DNA of 9,760 nt from NCBI GenBank assembly GCA_050732575.1, contig JBOHRF010000181.1, forward strand, positions 1 through 9,760, written 5' to 3'. This DNA comes from JBBDWZ01 sp050732575 (GTDB taxonomy: Bacteria; Gemmatimonadota; Gemmatimonadetes; Longimicrobiales; RSA9). How positions within the stretch are numbered: the stretch's first letter is position 1; each line of letters opens with the position of its first letter. The translations under genes were made by a program, and so were the position numbers. Below the pieces are notes generated by a model. That model saw only the letters and a program-made list of their open reading frames with translations, was not told where the DNA came from and ran no database searches. Positions 1-6,768 of the stretch are shown piece after piece.

Positions 1-1
1 G

Positions 2-226
2 TACACACTGGACTCGACGTCGGGTAAGGTCGACGTCCGGTTCGCGCAATCCAAGAGTGTCGACTATCAGGAGGCCATCGACGCCGCCACGACGGTGCGC
101 GTCATCCGGCCGAGCCAGGAAGTCGCAGCCCCTTACAAGAACAAGGTGATGCAACTGGTTACGCCCAAGACCGGTTCGGCTTTGTCCGCAGTGGGCGACG
201 ACGGCTACTACACGGTCGTGCTCTAG
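2..226 (+). CDS. C-terminal end of an unrecognised protein (partial)
   Basis: An open frame enters from the left edge and ends at a TAG at 224-226, giving the last 74 residues of a protein whose start lies outside the window. Codons are strongly GC-ending, as in the neighbouring genes. The visible part is polar and rich in alternating hydrophobic and small residues, with Thr/Val/Tyr stretches such as LDSTSGKVDVRF and, at the very end, DDGYYTVVL. This looks like a beta-rich C-terminal domain of an exported or surface protein. I see no catalytic motif and no membrane segment, and I do not recognise the family. It runs away from the minus-strand genes at 466-4993, so the two units converge. No clear terminator follows the stop. 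That this is real coding sequence is fairly sure; the function is unknown. Confidence 0.55.
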   Translation, partial: YTLDSTSGKVDVRFAQSKSVDYQEAIDAATTVRVIRPSQEVAAPYKNKVMQLVTPKTGSALSAVGDDGYYTVVL

Positions 227-465
227 GGTCACTTGGTCTGAATGCCGCGGCCGTGTGATTGGCGTCCAGCGCGGCAAGTGCTGCGCACCGCTACTTGATG
301 GTCGCGGCAAAGATGCGTTGCACAGTGTAGTCGTGCTTCCGCGGCCGTTTTCACGCCGCTTCGAGTGATAGCGTCGCCGCCGCGCGCTTCCAGCGAATCC
401 GCACTTGCTCCTGGCCCTCACGCCGCAGCTTGTCGGCCAGCCGGGTCGCCGGCGCGCCATCACGT
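227..465. other. Convergent intergenic gap
   Basis: This gap lies between the end of the plus-strand partial gene and the end of the minus-strand CPBP gene. I see no full gene, no RNA gene and no hairpin with a T-run. On the minus strand a frame of about 40 codons (stop near 359) has GC-ending codons and reads like RLADKLRREGQEQVRIRW, but it has no start of its own and I cannot match it to a family. It may be read-through composition or the tail of an eroded gene. Confidence 0.4.
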
Positions 466-1155
466 TCAGGCTGGCTCGGCGCTGGGCACGGACTTCAGGA
501 CGTGCCGCGCCATTGCGCCGCCGTGCAGGTCCACCGCCGTGTGCAGGATCATGGGCCAGAGGAGCGAGCCGGTTGCAACGTAGAGAATCCCCATCATGAG
601 CCCAGTCACGCCGGTCTTGATGACGCCGGCGGTGCCCTGATAGAGGTGCGCCAGTCCAAACACCAAAGCACCGAGGAGCACGGCCGGCCATTCGCCCACA
701 AAGACCGCCAGATACCAGATCATGTAGCCGCGGCAGACGATCTCCTCGCACACGCCCGCCGAGAACGAGACGAGACGGAACTGCGCGCCCTCGCGCTCCG
801 TGTGTGGCATCAAGTCGGCGACCGCGGCCACCTGCGCGCGCAGCCCCTCCAACCCCTTCTCGTCCGACCTCAACAGCGCCCGCCACTGCGCGTAGAGAAA
901 TGCGAGTCCGAGAGCGGTGATGAGCGCGCCGGCCAGCAGCCGCACGCCTCCGGGAAGCGCGAACCCCAGAACTGCTGCAGGTCGGTCCGCGAGCAACCAG
1001 AGCGCCACCAGGCCGATCGTAAACGTCCAATACACGAGTATCGCTTTGCGGTATTCCGCGGTACGGGCGTGCGCCTCACCCGCACGGACGCGCCGGATCA
1101 GCCGGCGATACTCCCACGCGCCGTAAAGCGGATTGAACAACACCGACATTGCCAA
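466..1155 (-). CDS. CPBP family intramembrane metalloprotease (CAAX protease/Abi-like), probable frameshift near its start
   Basis: This is a membrane protein of the CPBP (Rce1/Abi) family of intramembrane zinc-type proteases; substrates are usually unknown. All three family motifs are visible in order: CEEIVCRGY (the EExxxR motif), FGLAHLYQG (FxxxH) and HTAVDLHGG (HxxxD), in a background of about five or six hydrophobic segments. The open frame starts only at TTG 1155 or ATG 1149, partway through what should be the first membrane helix. A better start lies one frame over at ATG 1186-1184. It sits two bases after the TGA of the upstream regulator, with AGGAG at 1201-1197, and encodes MPEPAILDHIV before the frame is lost near 1159-1150. 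Joining the two frames restores a normal first helix (DHI-LAMSVLFNPLYGAW). The intact gene was therefore probably 466-1186, about 240 residues, translationally coupled to the regulator. Family assignment is very sure; whether this copy is active depends on the frameshift. Confidence 0.88.
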   Translation of the reverse strand: MAMSVLFNPLYGAWEYRRLIRRVRAGEAHARTAEYRKAILVYWTFTIGLVALWLLADRPAAVLGFALPGGVRLLAGALITALGLAFLYAQWRALLRSDEKGLEGLRAQVAAVADLMPHTEREGAQFRLVSFSAGVCEEIVCRGYMIWYLAVFVGEWPAVLLGALVFGLAHLYQGTAGVIKTGVTGLMMGILYVATGSLLWPMILHTAVDLHGGAMARHVLKSVPSAEPA

Positions 1156-1187
1156 CGATGTGGTCCAGAATTGCGGGCTCGGGCATT

Positions 1188-1787
1188 TCAGATTTTCTCC
1201 TGCTTTCTGGCCTCTGCATGGCCGGCTTCCCTGGCCGGCGTGAGCACTACTGTCACCGCGTACAACGGGTCCGTCGGAGAATCTCCTCTCGCTTCCGTCA
1301 GCAGCGCCGCCAACTCGTCGATCAACTCGTTCGCCCGCCGCAGTTGCGCCTCCGTCAGGCGCGCTTTCCCCCTGACTCCAACCATCTCTCGCAGCGCACC
1401 GTCGAACCGCGTCGCCGGATCCTCCAGCGCGGCCGTCGCCTCCCGCGCCGTCAGACGTAGAATCGCCTGGATCACCTTCGCGCCTGCTTTCCGGTCCCGC
1501 GCCGATCCGCGACGCGCGGCGATGGCCACCCGCTCCGTTCCATGCCGGAACCGGAACCGCCGCTCCCGCTCCCCGTCAGCCGGCTCTTCCACCGCCACCA
1601 GACCGGCCTTCTCCAGCACTTCCAGGTGGTAGTAGAGCGACTGCCGCGACCGGCCCAGCCGGGTCGCCAGTTCCTGCGTCGTCGCCGGCCCATCGCCCAG
1701 TGCCGCCAGGATCTCCAGTCGCGCGGGCGCGGCCATGGCCTCGAGGGCAGCTCGGCCGGTCAGCGGGGTGTTGTCGCTCGAGCTCAT
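1188..1787 (-). CDS. ArsR-like winged helix-turn-helix transcriptional regulator
   Basis: This is a 199-residue DNA-binding protein. Residues about 12-82 form a winged helix of the ArsR/HTH_20 type: LEAMAAPARLEILAAL is the first helix, TTQELATRLGRSRQSLYYHL holds the helix-turn-helix with its recognition helix near 46-60, and the wing follows (EEPADGERERRFRF). The remaining 110 residues are helical and charged, probably for dimerisation. There is no cysteine-based metal site, so a metal sensor is unlikely. It is the first gene of a pair with the CPBP protease; the stop and the better protease start are two bases apart. The ATG at 1787 lies only six bases after a good -10 box, so the message is probably leaderless. 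A palindrome over the -35 region suggests autorepression. Fold is sure; ligand and targets unknown. Confidence 0.88.
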   Translation of the reverse strand: MSSSDNTPLTGRAALEAMAAPARLEILAALGDGPATTQELATRLGRSRQSLYYHLEVLEKAGLVAVEEPADGERERRFRFRHGTERVAIAARRGSARDRKAGAKVIQAILRLTAREATAALEDPATRFDGALREMVGVRGKARLTEAQLRRANELIDELAALLTEARGDSPTDPLYAVTVVLTPAREAGHAEARKQEKI

Positions 1788-1793
1788 GGGATG

Positions 1794-1821
1794 AGTATAA
1801 TGAGGTCATTCCAAAAATCAA
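1794..1821 (-). promoter_or_regulatory. Sigma-70-type promoter of the winged-helix gene, probably leaderless
   Basis: On the minus strand, TTGATT (1821-1816) and TATACT (1799-1794) are separated by 16 bases, a good match to a housekeeping promoter. Transcription should begin about seven bases past the -10 box, at 1788-1786, on or next to the A of the ATG at 1787. That leaves no room for a ribosome binding site and predicts a leaderless mRNA. The -35 box is inside the palindrome at 1806-1835. Confidence 0.6.
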
Positions 1822-1835
1822 TGATTTTGGAATGA
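1806..1835. promoter_or_regulatory. Palindromic operator upstream of the winged-helix gene
   Basis: TCATTCCAAAA (1806-1816) and TTTTGGAATGA (1825-1835) form perfect 11-base arms around an 8-base AT-rich spacer. The dyad covers the -35 box and part of the promoter spacer. It is AT-rich in an otherwise GC-rich region. This is the expected place and shape for the binding site of a dimeric winged-helix repressor, so negative autoregulation by the product of 1188-1787 is inferred. Confidence 0.7.
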
Positions 1836-1903
1836 TGGAGCGCGACAAGGGACGTGTCGATTTCGACCGTCAGCAACGCAACCGGCGGCGAGCCCAGACG
1901 CCG

Positions 1904-4630
1904 CTATTCACGCCGCAAAGCCGTGACAGCGTCGACCCGCGTCGCTCGCCGCGCCGGCGCGTAGCAGGCGAGGAGTGAGACGAGGCCGAGGAGGATCGCG
2001 ACGATGACGAGGGTCGGAGGGTCTGTGGGCGTGACCTCGTAGAGCAGGACCGTCAGCAGCCGGGTCAACCCCAGCGTGGCCGCCAGGCCGATAGCCAGGG
2101 CGATGCCTGTGACCAGGCCGGCGCGGCCGAGCACGAGCCGAAGTACATCGCCGCGTTGCGCGCCGAGCGCCATGCGAATCCCGATCTCGGGCGTCCGCTG
2201 CGCCACAGTCTGGGCCATCACGCCGAAGATGCCGATGGCCGTGAGGAGCAGCGCCAGGGCGGCGAACGCCGAGAGGAGCCACGCGGCGACGCGCGTTCGC
2301 CACATCGCGTCACCAATGCGCTCTTCCGCGGTCTTCACCGAGACGAGCGGAAGATTCGGATCGAGCGCACGCACTTCCCTGGTGATGGTGGCCGCGAGCT
2401 CACCTGCATCGAGCTCGCTGCGCACCACGAGCTGCATCCAGGACTGGTACGACTGAGTCAGCGGCAGGAAGACGCCCGGGCCCGACGCGGTCTCCAGCGT
2501 ATGGTACCGAACGTCGGCCACTACGCCGACGACCTCCGCGCCGTCCAGGAATCCGCCCTGGCCGACCGCGATGCGCTTGCCGATCGCTGACTCACCCGGC
2601 CAGTACCTGCGCGCCGCCCTTTCATTGACCAGCGCGACCTTCGGCCGTCCCACACGGTCCGCGTCCGTGAAGTTGCGGCCCACGACGACGGGGATGCGTA
2701 GAGCCTCGAAATACCCAGCCGTCGCCCACGCAATACCCACCGGCAGCAACCGTTCGCTTTGGGGTTTCGGCGGAAACCAGATCAGCGTCTCGTTGCATCC
2801 GCCGGACACAGGCATGCAGTAGCCCCATCCCGCGGACTCGACGCCGGGCAGCGCGCGAACCCGCTCGATCAACGCCTGGTGAAAGATCGGCCCGCTCGTG
2901 GCATCGTATCGCGCGTCGGGCAGACCGATCTCCGCGCTCAGGACGTTGTGCGGGTCGACGCCGATGTTGGTTTGCTGCAGCCGGCTTGCGCTCCTGATCA
3001 TCAGGCCGGCGCCGGCGAGGAGCACCATCGCCAGCGCGATCTGGGCGCCGCTGAGAAGCGACCGCGAGCCGAAGCGACCGAATCCGCGCACGCTCGCTGT
3101 GCCACTCGTGGTTTTCAGAACGGCCAGCGGCCGCACTGCCGAGGCTTGAAAGGCGGGCAGGATCGACACGAGCACCGCCGTCAACAGTGCGAGGCCTACG
3201 GTGAACGCGAGCGTAAGGGTGTCGAAGCCGATCATGCCCGCGCTGACGCGCGTCAAGCCATCGGCGCCGGCGATGCGAGGTGTCCCGGGCGAGATCGGCG
3301 TGCCGAAGAAGACGCTCGCATCGGGCAGCAGGCTCGCCGCGGCGATCAGCAGCAGCCCCGCGACGGCGAGTCCCGCGAGCGCGCCCGCGCCCGCGAGGAT
3401 CAGGCCTTCGAATACGAGCTGACGCGCCACTTGCGCGCGCCCGGCGCCAAGCGCAATGCGGATCGCAACTTCGCGTCTGCGCGCGATCGACTTCACGACG
3501 AGAAGATTCGTGAGATTGACGCACGCGATCAGGAGCACACACGCGACGGCGCCGAGCACGATGAGCGCTGCGAGCCTGAGATCGGCGTCGAGGCGCGAGT
3601 CGTATAGCGACCGGGCGGTCACGCTGGCCCTCCCGTTCGAAGCGGGGGCGTCGTAGTGCGCATCGTAAATCCGGGTCCCGTAGACGCGCAGCGCCGAAGC
3701 CACCGCGCTCTCCGTGACATCGGCTCGACGACGCGCCACGACTCTGTAGCTGTGGCTGTGCGCTTCCGTCAGACTCTGGGCGTCCGTGATCGCCAGCGGC
3801 GTCCACAGCTCGGCGCTCCCGTTCAGCCCTGTGAAACCGATCGGCAGCACGCCGACCACGGAATGCGACACGCCATCGATCTGAATGGTGCGACCGACAA
3901 CATCCGGGCTCGCGCCGTAGCGGCGGGTCCATAAGCCATGGCCGATCGCCACTACCGGTGCCGCGCCCGCGCGCTGCGCTTCGTCTGCGGTGAAGGGCCG
4001 ACCGCGGATCGGGCTGATGCCGAGGCTGGAGAAGTAATCGTCCGTGATGACTTCGCCGGGAACGACTTCCGGATCGCCGTCACCGGACACGCTGAACGAG
4101 TGCCTGCGGAAAAGCGCAGTGCTCTCGAATTCCCGCTGGATCTCGGTCAGGGTTTTGTACTTGGGATAGGACCAGACCGTCTCGTTGGGCCCGCCATCGC
4201 CATTCGGCGAGAGCCAGTGCACCAGCATCAAGCGATCCGCGTTTGCGAAGGGCAGCGGCTTCAGCATCACGGCGTTGACCACGGCGAACATCGCCGTGTT
4301 CATCCCGATGCCCAGGGCGAGGGTCAACACGGCAACGGCAGTGAAGCCCGGCGCACGCGCCAATGCACGCACAGCGTGTCGCAATTCGCGTGTGAGGGTG
4401 TCCAGCCAGGACGCTCCGCGCACCGACCGCGCTTCCTCGACATACCGGTCGATACCGCCAAAATCACGAAGCGCGGTCCGCCGCGCCTCCTGCGGGGTCA
4501 TGCCTGCACGCATGCGCTCCTCCGTCTCGAGCTCGATGTGTGCGCTGAACTCCTCATTGATGTCCAGCCGCAGCTCGTCCCCGCGCAAAGGTGCACGCGC
4601 GCGGCGCAGGAATCGGATAAGCCAGCTCAT
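1904..4630 (-). CDS. ADOP-type ABC transporter permease (MacB/FtsX-like, duplicated)
   Basis: This is a membrane permease of the acidobacterial duplicated orphan permease (ADOP) family, related to MacB/FtsX transporters that couple cytoplasmic ATP hydrolysis to periplasmic work or lipoprotein/peptide efflux. The 908 residues show a cytoplasmic N-terminal helical region typical of the family (about 1-90, including EARRTALRDFGG), then two MacB-like units. Unit one has TM about 97-121, a periplasmic core about 130-345, and TMs about 352-378, 408-432 and 471-493. Unit two has TM about 526-545, a periplasmic core to about 775, and TMs about 781-805, 836-862 and 873-893. Both halves contain FtsX signatures (RRREVAIRIALGA, RTPEIGIRMALGA). 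An in-frame ATG at 4654 exists, but GGAAGAGG at 4646-4639 is well placed for ATG 4630, which gives the usual MSW start. It follows the PadR gene by 30 bases. No ATPase gene is nearby, as is usual for this orphan family. The substrate is unknown. Confidence 0.93.
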   Translation of the reverse strand: MSWLIRFLRRARAPLRGDELRLDINEEFSAHIELETEERMRAGMTPQEARRTALRDFGGIDRYVEEARSVRGASWLDTLTRELRHAVRALARAPGFTAVAVLTLALGIGMNTAMFAVVNAVMLKPLPFANADRLMLVHWLSPNGDGGPNETVWSYPKYKTLTEIQREFESTALFRRHSFSVSGDGDPEVVPGEVITDDYFSSLGISPIRGRPFTADEAQRAGAAPVVAIGHGLWTRRYGASPDVVGRTIQIDGVSHSVVGVLPIGFTGLNGSAELWTPLAITDAQSLTEAHSHSYRVVARRRADVTESAVASALRVYGTRIYDAHYDAPASNGRASVTARSLYDSRLDADLRLAALIVLGAVACVLLIACVNLTNLLVVKSIARRREVAIRIALGAGRAQVARQLVFEGLILAGAGALAGLAVAGLLLIAAASLLPDASVFFGTPISPGTPRIAGADGLTRVSAGMIGFDTLTLAFTVGLALLTAVLVSILPAFQASAVRPLAVLKTTSGTASVRGFGRFGSRSLLSGAQIALAMVLLAGAGLMIRSASRLQQTNIGVDPHNVLSAEIGLPDARYDATSGPIFHQALIERVRALPGVESAGWGYCMPVSGGCNETLIWFPPKPQSERLLPVGIAWATAGYFEALRIPVVVGRNFTDADRVGRPKVALVNERAARRYWPGESAIGKRIAVGQGGFLDGAEVVGVVADVRYHTLETASGPGVFLPLTQSYQSWMQLVVRSELDAGELAATITREVRALDPNLPLVSVKTAEERIGDAMWRTRVAAWLLSAFAALALLLTAIGIFGVMAQTVAQRTPEIGIRMALGAQRGDVLRLVLGRAGLVTGIALAIGLAATLGLTRLLTVLLYEVTPTDPPTLVIVAILLGLVSLLACYAPARRATRVDAVTALRRE

Positions 4631-4660
4631 ATCGATTGCCTCTTCCGCATTCATTGTCCG

Positions 4661-4993
4661 TTAGCCGGAGGCCAGTACCTGCTCGACTGCTGTTGCGAAC
4701 AGCCGCCAGCCCTGCTGCTCCGCTTTTAACTGCTGCGTGCCGGTTGCTGTCAGCTGATAGAACTTCGCGCGCCGACCCTCGGGTGAAATGCCCCACTCCG
4801 ACCTGATCCAGCCCTGGTCCTCCAACCGGTACAACGCGGGATAAAGCGAACCCTGGTTCACCTGCAGCACGTCGGCCGATAACTGCCGGATCCGCTTGGA
4901 AATGCCCCAGCCGTGCAAGGGGTTGGTCCGTAACGTCTTGAGGATCAACAAGTCGAGTGTGCCCTGAAGCAGGTCCGCGCGTGGCTGGCTCAT
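4661..4993 (-). CDS. PadR family transcriptional regulator (acidobacterial type)
   Basis: This 110-residue protein is a short PadR repressor, a dimeric winged helix that usually controls the transporter or enzyme gene next to it. DLLQGTLDLLILKTL at the N-terminus, HGWGISKRI and NQGSLYPALYRLEDQGWI (recognition helix and following turn) are the standard PadR signatures, and the wing (EGRRAKFYQLT) is followed by a single dimerisation helix. Length is normal for the subgroup that accompanies ADOP permeases. The start at 4993 has AGGA seven bases upstream. It is co-directional with, and 30 bases from, the permease start, so the two are almost certainly one operon. The large dyad at 5004-5059, just upstream of the start, is the likely binding site. 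Ligand unknown. Confidence 0.93.
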   Translation of the reverse strand: MSQPRADLLQGTLDLLILKTLRTNPLHGWGISKRIRQLSADVLQVNQGSLYPALYRLEDQGWIRSEWGISPEGRRAKFYQLTATGTQQLKAEQQGWRLFATAVEQVLASG

Positions 4994-5003
4994 GTCGGTT
5001 CCT

Positions 5004-5059
5004 AATACCTAGGCGTTCGACAACAAGGTGCAGGTCTTGTTGTCGAATGTCAAGGTATT
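5004..5059. promoter_or_regulatory. Nested 56-base dyad, probable PadR operator
   Basis: Two sets of inverted arms share one centre (5031.5). The inner arms TTCGACAACAAG (5016-5027) and CTTGTTGTCGAA (5036-5047) are perfect over 12 bases with an 8-base spacer. The outer arms AATACCT (5004-5010) and AGGTATT (5053-5059) are perfect over 7 bases. The dyad ends 11 bases before the PadR start codon. A minus-strand TTGACA lies inside it at 5053-5048, but no good -10 box is correctly spaced from it, so the promoter itself is not assigned. Position and symmetry point to autoregulation of the PadR-permease operon, perhaps with two dimers bound side by side. Confidence 0.7.
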
Positions 5060-5131
5060 GCCACGCGCGCGCCCGAATGACGGAGCTGGGGTCGTAGGCG
5101 GCAGTGCGGCGAGGCGCGTGTGCGGCCGAGC

Positions 5132-6337
5132 TCACCTGCGCTGGAACTCGACCTCGGGAAACTTTCGCGACTCACCCTTCAGCAGCGGGCTGCGGCGGCC
5201 AAACAGAGTCTGGTCGAGCCACGCTGTCAGGTACGCTCGCTGGATGGTTAGCGCGCGCTGGCCGTCGATGGGACCGGGAGCAAACACATCAACGTTGATC
5301 GTGGACTTAAAGAGCGTGATGTCGCTGAGGTCGGCATGTGCGGCCCCTTCGATGACGAGTGCAGTCGTGGACCGCTCAGGTTGTCGTAGAACGCCGCCCA
5401 CTCGGGGCTGTCGGCACGCCGCTGCGATTGGTTGCCGATCATGAGGAAGGGGCGATCGAGGCCGGTGGTAACAAGATCACCGTCGAGCACGATACCCACG
5501 TCGATGCGCCGGTCGCGTTCCATGGCCGCGACGAGTGCAGGACTGCCCAGCGAGTGCCCGAAAGCGCCGACGCGTTTGAGGTCCAGTGTTCGACCAAGGC
5601 CGGCAGGCAGTCGACGGTGCCCGGCATCCGGATTGCGACCTGCGGCCAATGCACCGAACGCGTCGAGCACGAACCGGATGTCCGCGGTGCGCACGGCGCG
5701 AAGCGTCTCGTCGATCTGTATGTCCGGCTTCTGGACCACGAGACGGCCGTCCGGGAATTGGACTGCACCCGCGTCGAACGTGTGCTCGATTCCGGCCACG
5801 ACGTAGCCGCGACTCGCCAGTTCCTCGTGCAGGCCGCTGTAAATGGCGGCGCTGACACCGAAGCCGTGCGAGAACAGGATGAATCGGGCGGGCCGCACCA
5901 GCGGCTGCCGGCGCATCCTGGCGGCTGTTGGTTGGAAACGTCAGTAGGTCGGCCGGGTGCGTCGTGCCGCCCACCGCGTTGAGAAACTCCGTGAAGTTGC
6001 GCGACACGGCGTTCGGCAGGTACGGCGCGAGCGGCTGGTTCCTGGCCTGATGGCTCGCAGCAGACGGGTACCACAACTGCATCATCAGCTCACGCGGGCG
6101 CGGCGCCGGCGCCAGCGGATCCACGCGTGAGTTGTCGATCAGATGCAGAGAGGTCGTGCCGACCTGGAACGGGCCGGTCGGCGCCGGCAACTCGAGTAGC
6201 TGCGGCGACTGTCCCCTGGCGTACAGCGCAGGTGTTTGCAGTTGTACAGCGGTTGGCCCGGGCTCGTCGTGGCACGCTGCGCCCAGCGCGAGGCCCAGTC
6301 CGATGATGATCGTGTGAATCCGCGCGACAGGTTTCAT
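5132..6337 (-). pseudogene. Secreted alpha/beta hydrolase, PAF-acetylhydrolase-like, split by two frameshifts
   Basis: Three consecutive minus-strand frames together spell one hydrolase of the platelet-activating-factor acetylhydrolase II/dienelactone hydrolase type, acting outside the cytoplasm on an ester. Frame one (6337 to about 5895) has a signal peptide with an imperfect lipobox (ALGAAC), then LMMQLWYPSAA and a family-like ADLLTFPTNS. Frame two (about 5895 to 5375) carries the oxyanion region FILFSHGFGVS, nucleophile motif FGHSLGS and the acid region IVLDGDL. Frame three (about 5375 to 5132) carries the histidine motif GAAHADLSDITLF and a normal C-terminus. The whole triad is thus present but in two frames. 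The first break (about 5884-5896, G/C run) is a net one-base gain, the second (about 5362-5380) a net one-base loss, so they cancel. GAGG precedes the ATG at a normal distance. It is either a recent pseudogene or a gene damaged by assembly errors. Confidence 0.82.
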
Positions 6338-6647
6338 GGCATCCTCGCCGACAGTCGTTCAGAACCTGCATGGTCATGTTCTGATGAATGTCGGCGTGCG
6401 CTGAAACCTTACATGAGGAGCGTGAATCAATCTGGCAATCGCGGCGTGGCGCGCTGCGATTGTCAGATTCACTACCGCGTGCGGCAGCAAGGTGTCAGTC
6501 GCTCGCGGGCCTTGAAACGTTTGTCATGTTGACGTCTCCGCATCAACCTTACAATCGACGCTGAGGGAAACGCGATTGGCAGGTTGACTCCCCGTCTTTT
6601 GTGGAATCCGCGTCAAGCGGCAACCCCGGCACAATGGAACCGGCATT
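6338..6647. other. Gene-free stretch upstream of the hydrolase
   Basis: About 310 bases without a supportable gene, lower in GC than the flanking coding DNA. It should contain the hydrolase promoter, but I find no convincing minus-strand -35/-10 pair. The main structure is the hairpin at 6422-6472. A nine-base word AACCTTACA occurs twice, at 6405-6413 and 6544-6552. Confidence 0.5.
6422..6472 (+). repeat. Long imperfect inverted repeat (hairpin)
   Basis: Bases 6429-6445 pair with 6453-6469 around a 7-base loop: AATCTG with CAGATT, CAATCGC with GCGATTG, and an inner GC pair, joined by two G-T positions. In plus-strand RNA these become G-U wobbles, giving a continuous 17-pair stem; in minus-strand RNA they are A-C mismatches. 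An alternative outer pairing GTGAATC/GATTCAC (6422-6428, 6466-6472) also exists. No T-run follows, so it is not a simple terminator. It lies about 85 bases upstream of the hydrolase start and could be an operator, an RNA element or a REP-like repeat. Confidence 0.55.
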
Positions 6648-6766
6648 TCAGCTGCTCAACGGCTGATCAGCCGTGCGGGTGAGCACGAACCCGGCCCGGC
6701 AGAACAGCGGTGCCGCGGCCGGATCGTGCTGATTGGAAACTTGCAGAGTTAAGGGCCGTTCAATCG
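6648..6766 (-). pseudogene. Probable C-terminal remnant of a GNAT acetyltransferase
   Basis: A minus-strand frame ending in TGA (6650-6648) reads LTLQVSNQHDPAAAPLF, then CRAGFVLTRTADQPLSS. This closely resembles the end of a GNAT N-acetyltransferase: the beta strand with L-x-L-x-V, the N/D-P-A-A loop that contacts acetyl-CoA, and the 'LYxRAGF' helix-turn. The usual tyrosine of that motif is replaced (LFCRAGF). Everything upstream that should hold the acetyl-CoA-binding Q/RxxGxG/A motif is missing. Instead the frame runs into the end of the CocE gene, whose stop is at 6771-6769. No start codon or binding site fits a short independent gene. I infer a truncated gene. The match is short, so chance similarity cannot be excluded. 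Confidence 0.42.
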
Positions 6767-6768
6767 GT

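Noticed and set aside
291..338. Short minus-strand peptide tail ending at 291 (HDYTVQRIFAATIK)
   Set aside because: It looks protein-like but is bounded by a stop just upstream and is too short to assign.
430..1632. 400-codon plus-strand open frame
   Set aside because: It lies antisense to the CPBP and winged-helix genes, has Arg/Pro/His-rich composition and no recognisable domain; a typical high-GC shadow.
1885..1904. Hairpin GCGGCG/CGCCGC just after the permease stop
   Set aside because: Only six pairs and no T-run; too weak to call a terminator.
2622..3932. 436-codon minus-strand open frame inside the permease gene
   Set aside because: It is another frame of a clearly recognised permease, is extremely Arg-rich and has no family features.
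4554..5135. 193-codon minus-strand frame overlapping the PadR gene
   Set aside because: It covers PadR and the operator in a different frame with no domain; PadR signatures are unmistakable in the other frame.
6530..6555. Plus-strand TTGACG...TACAAT promoter-like pair
   Set aside because: The spacer is only 15 bases and no plus-strand gene follows for 2 kb.
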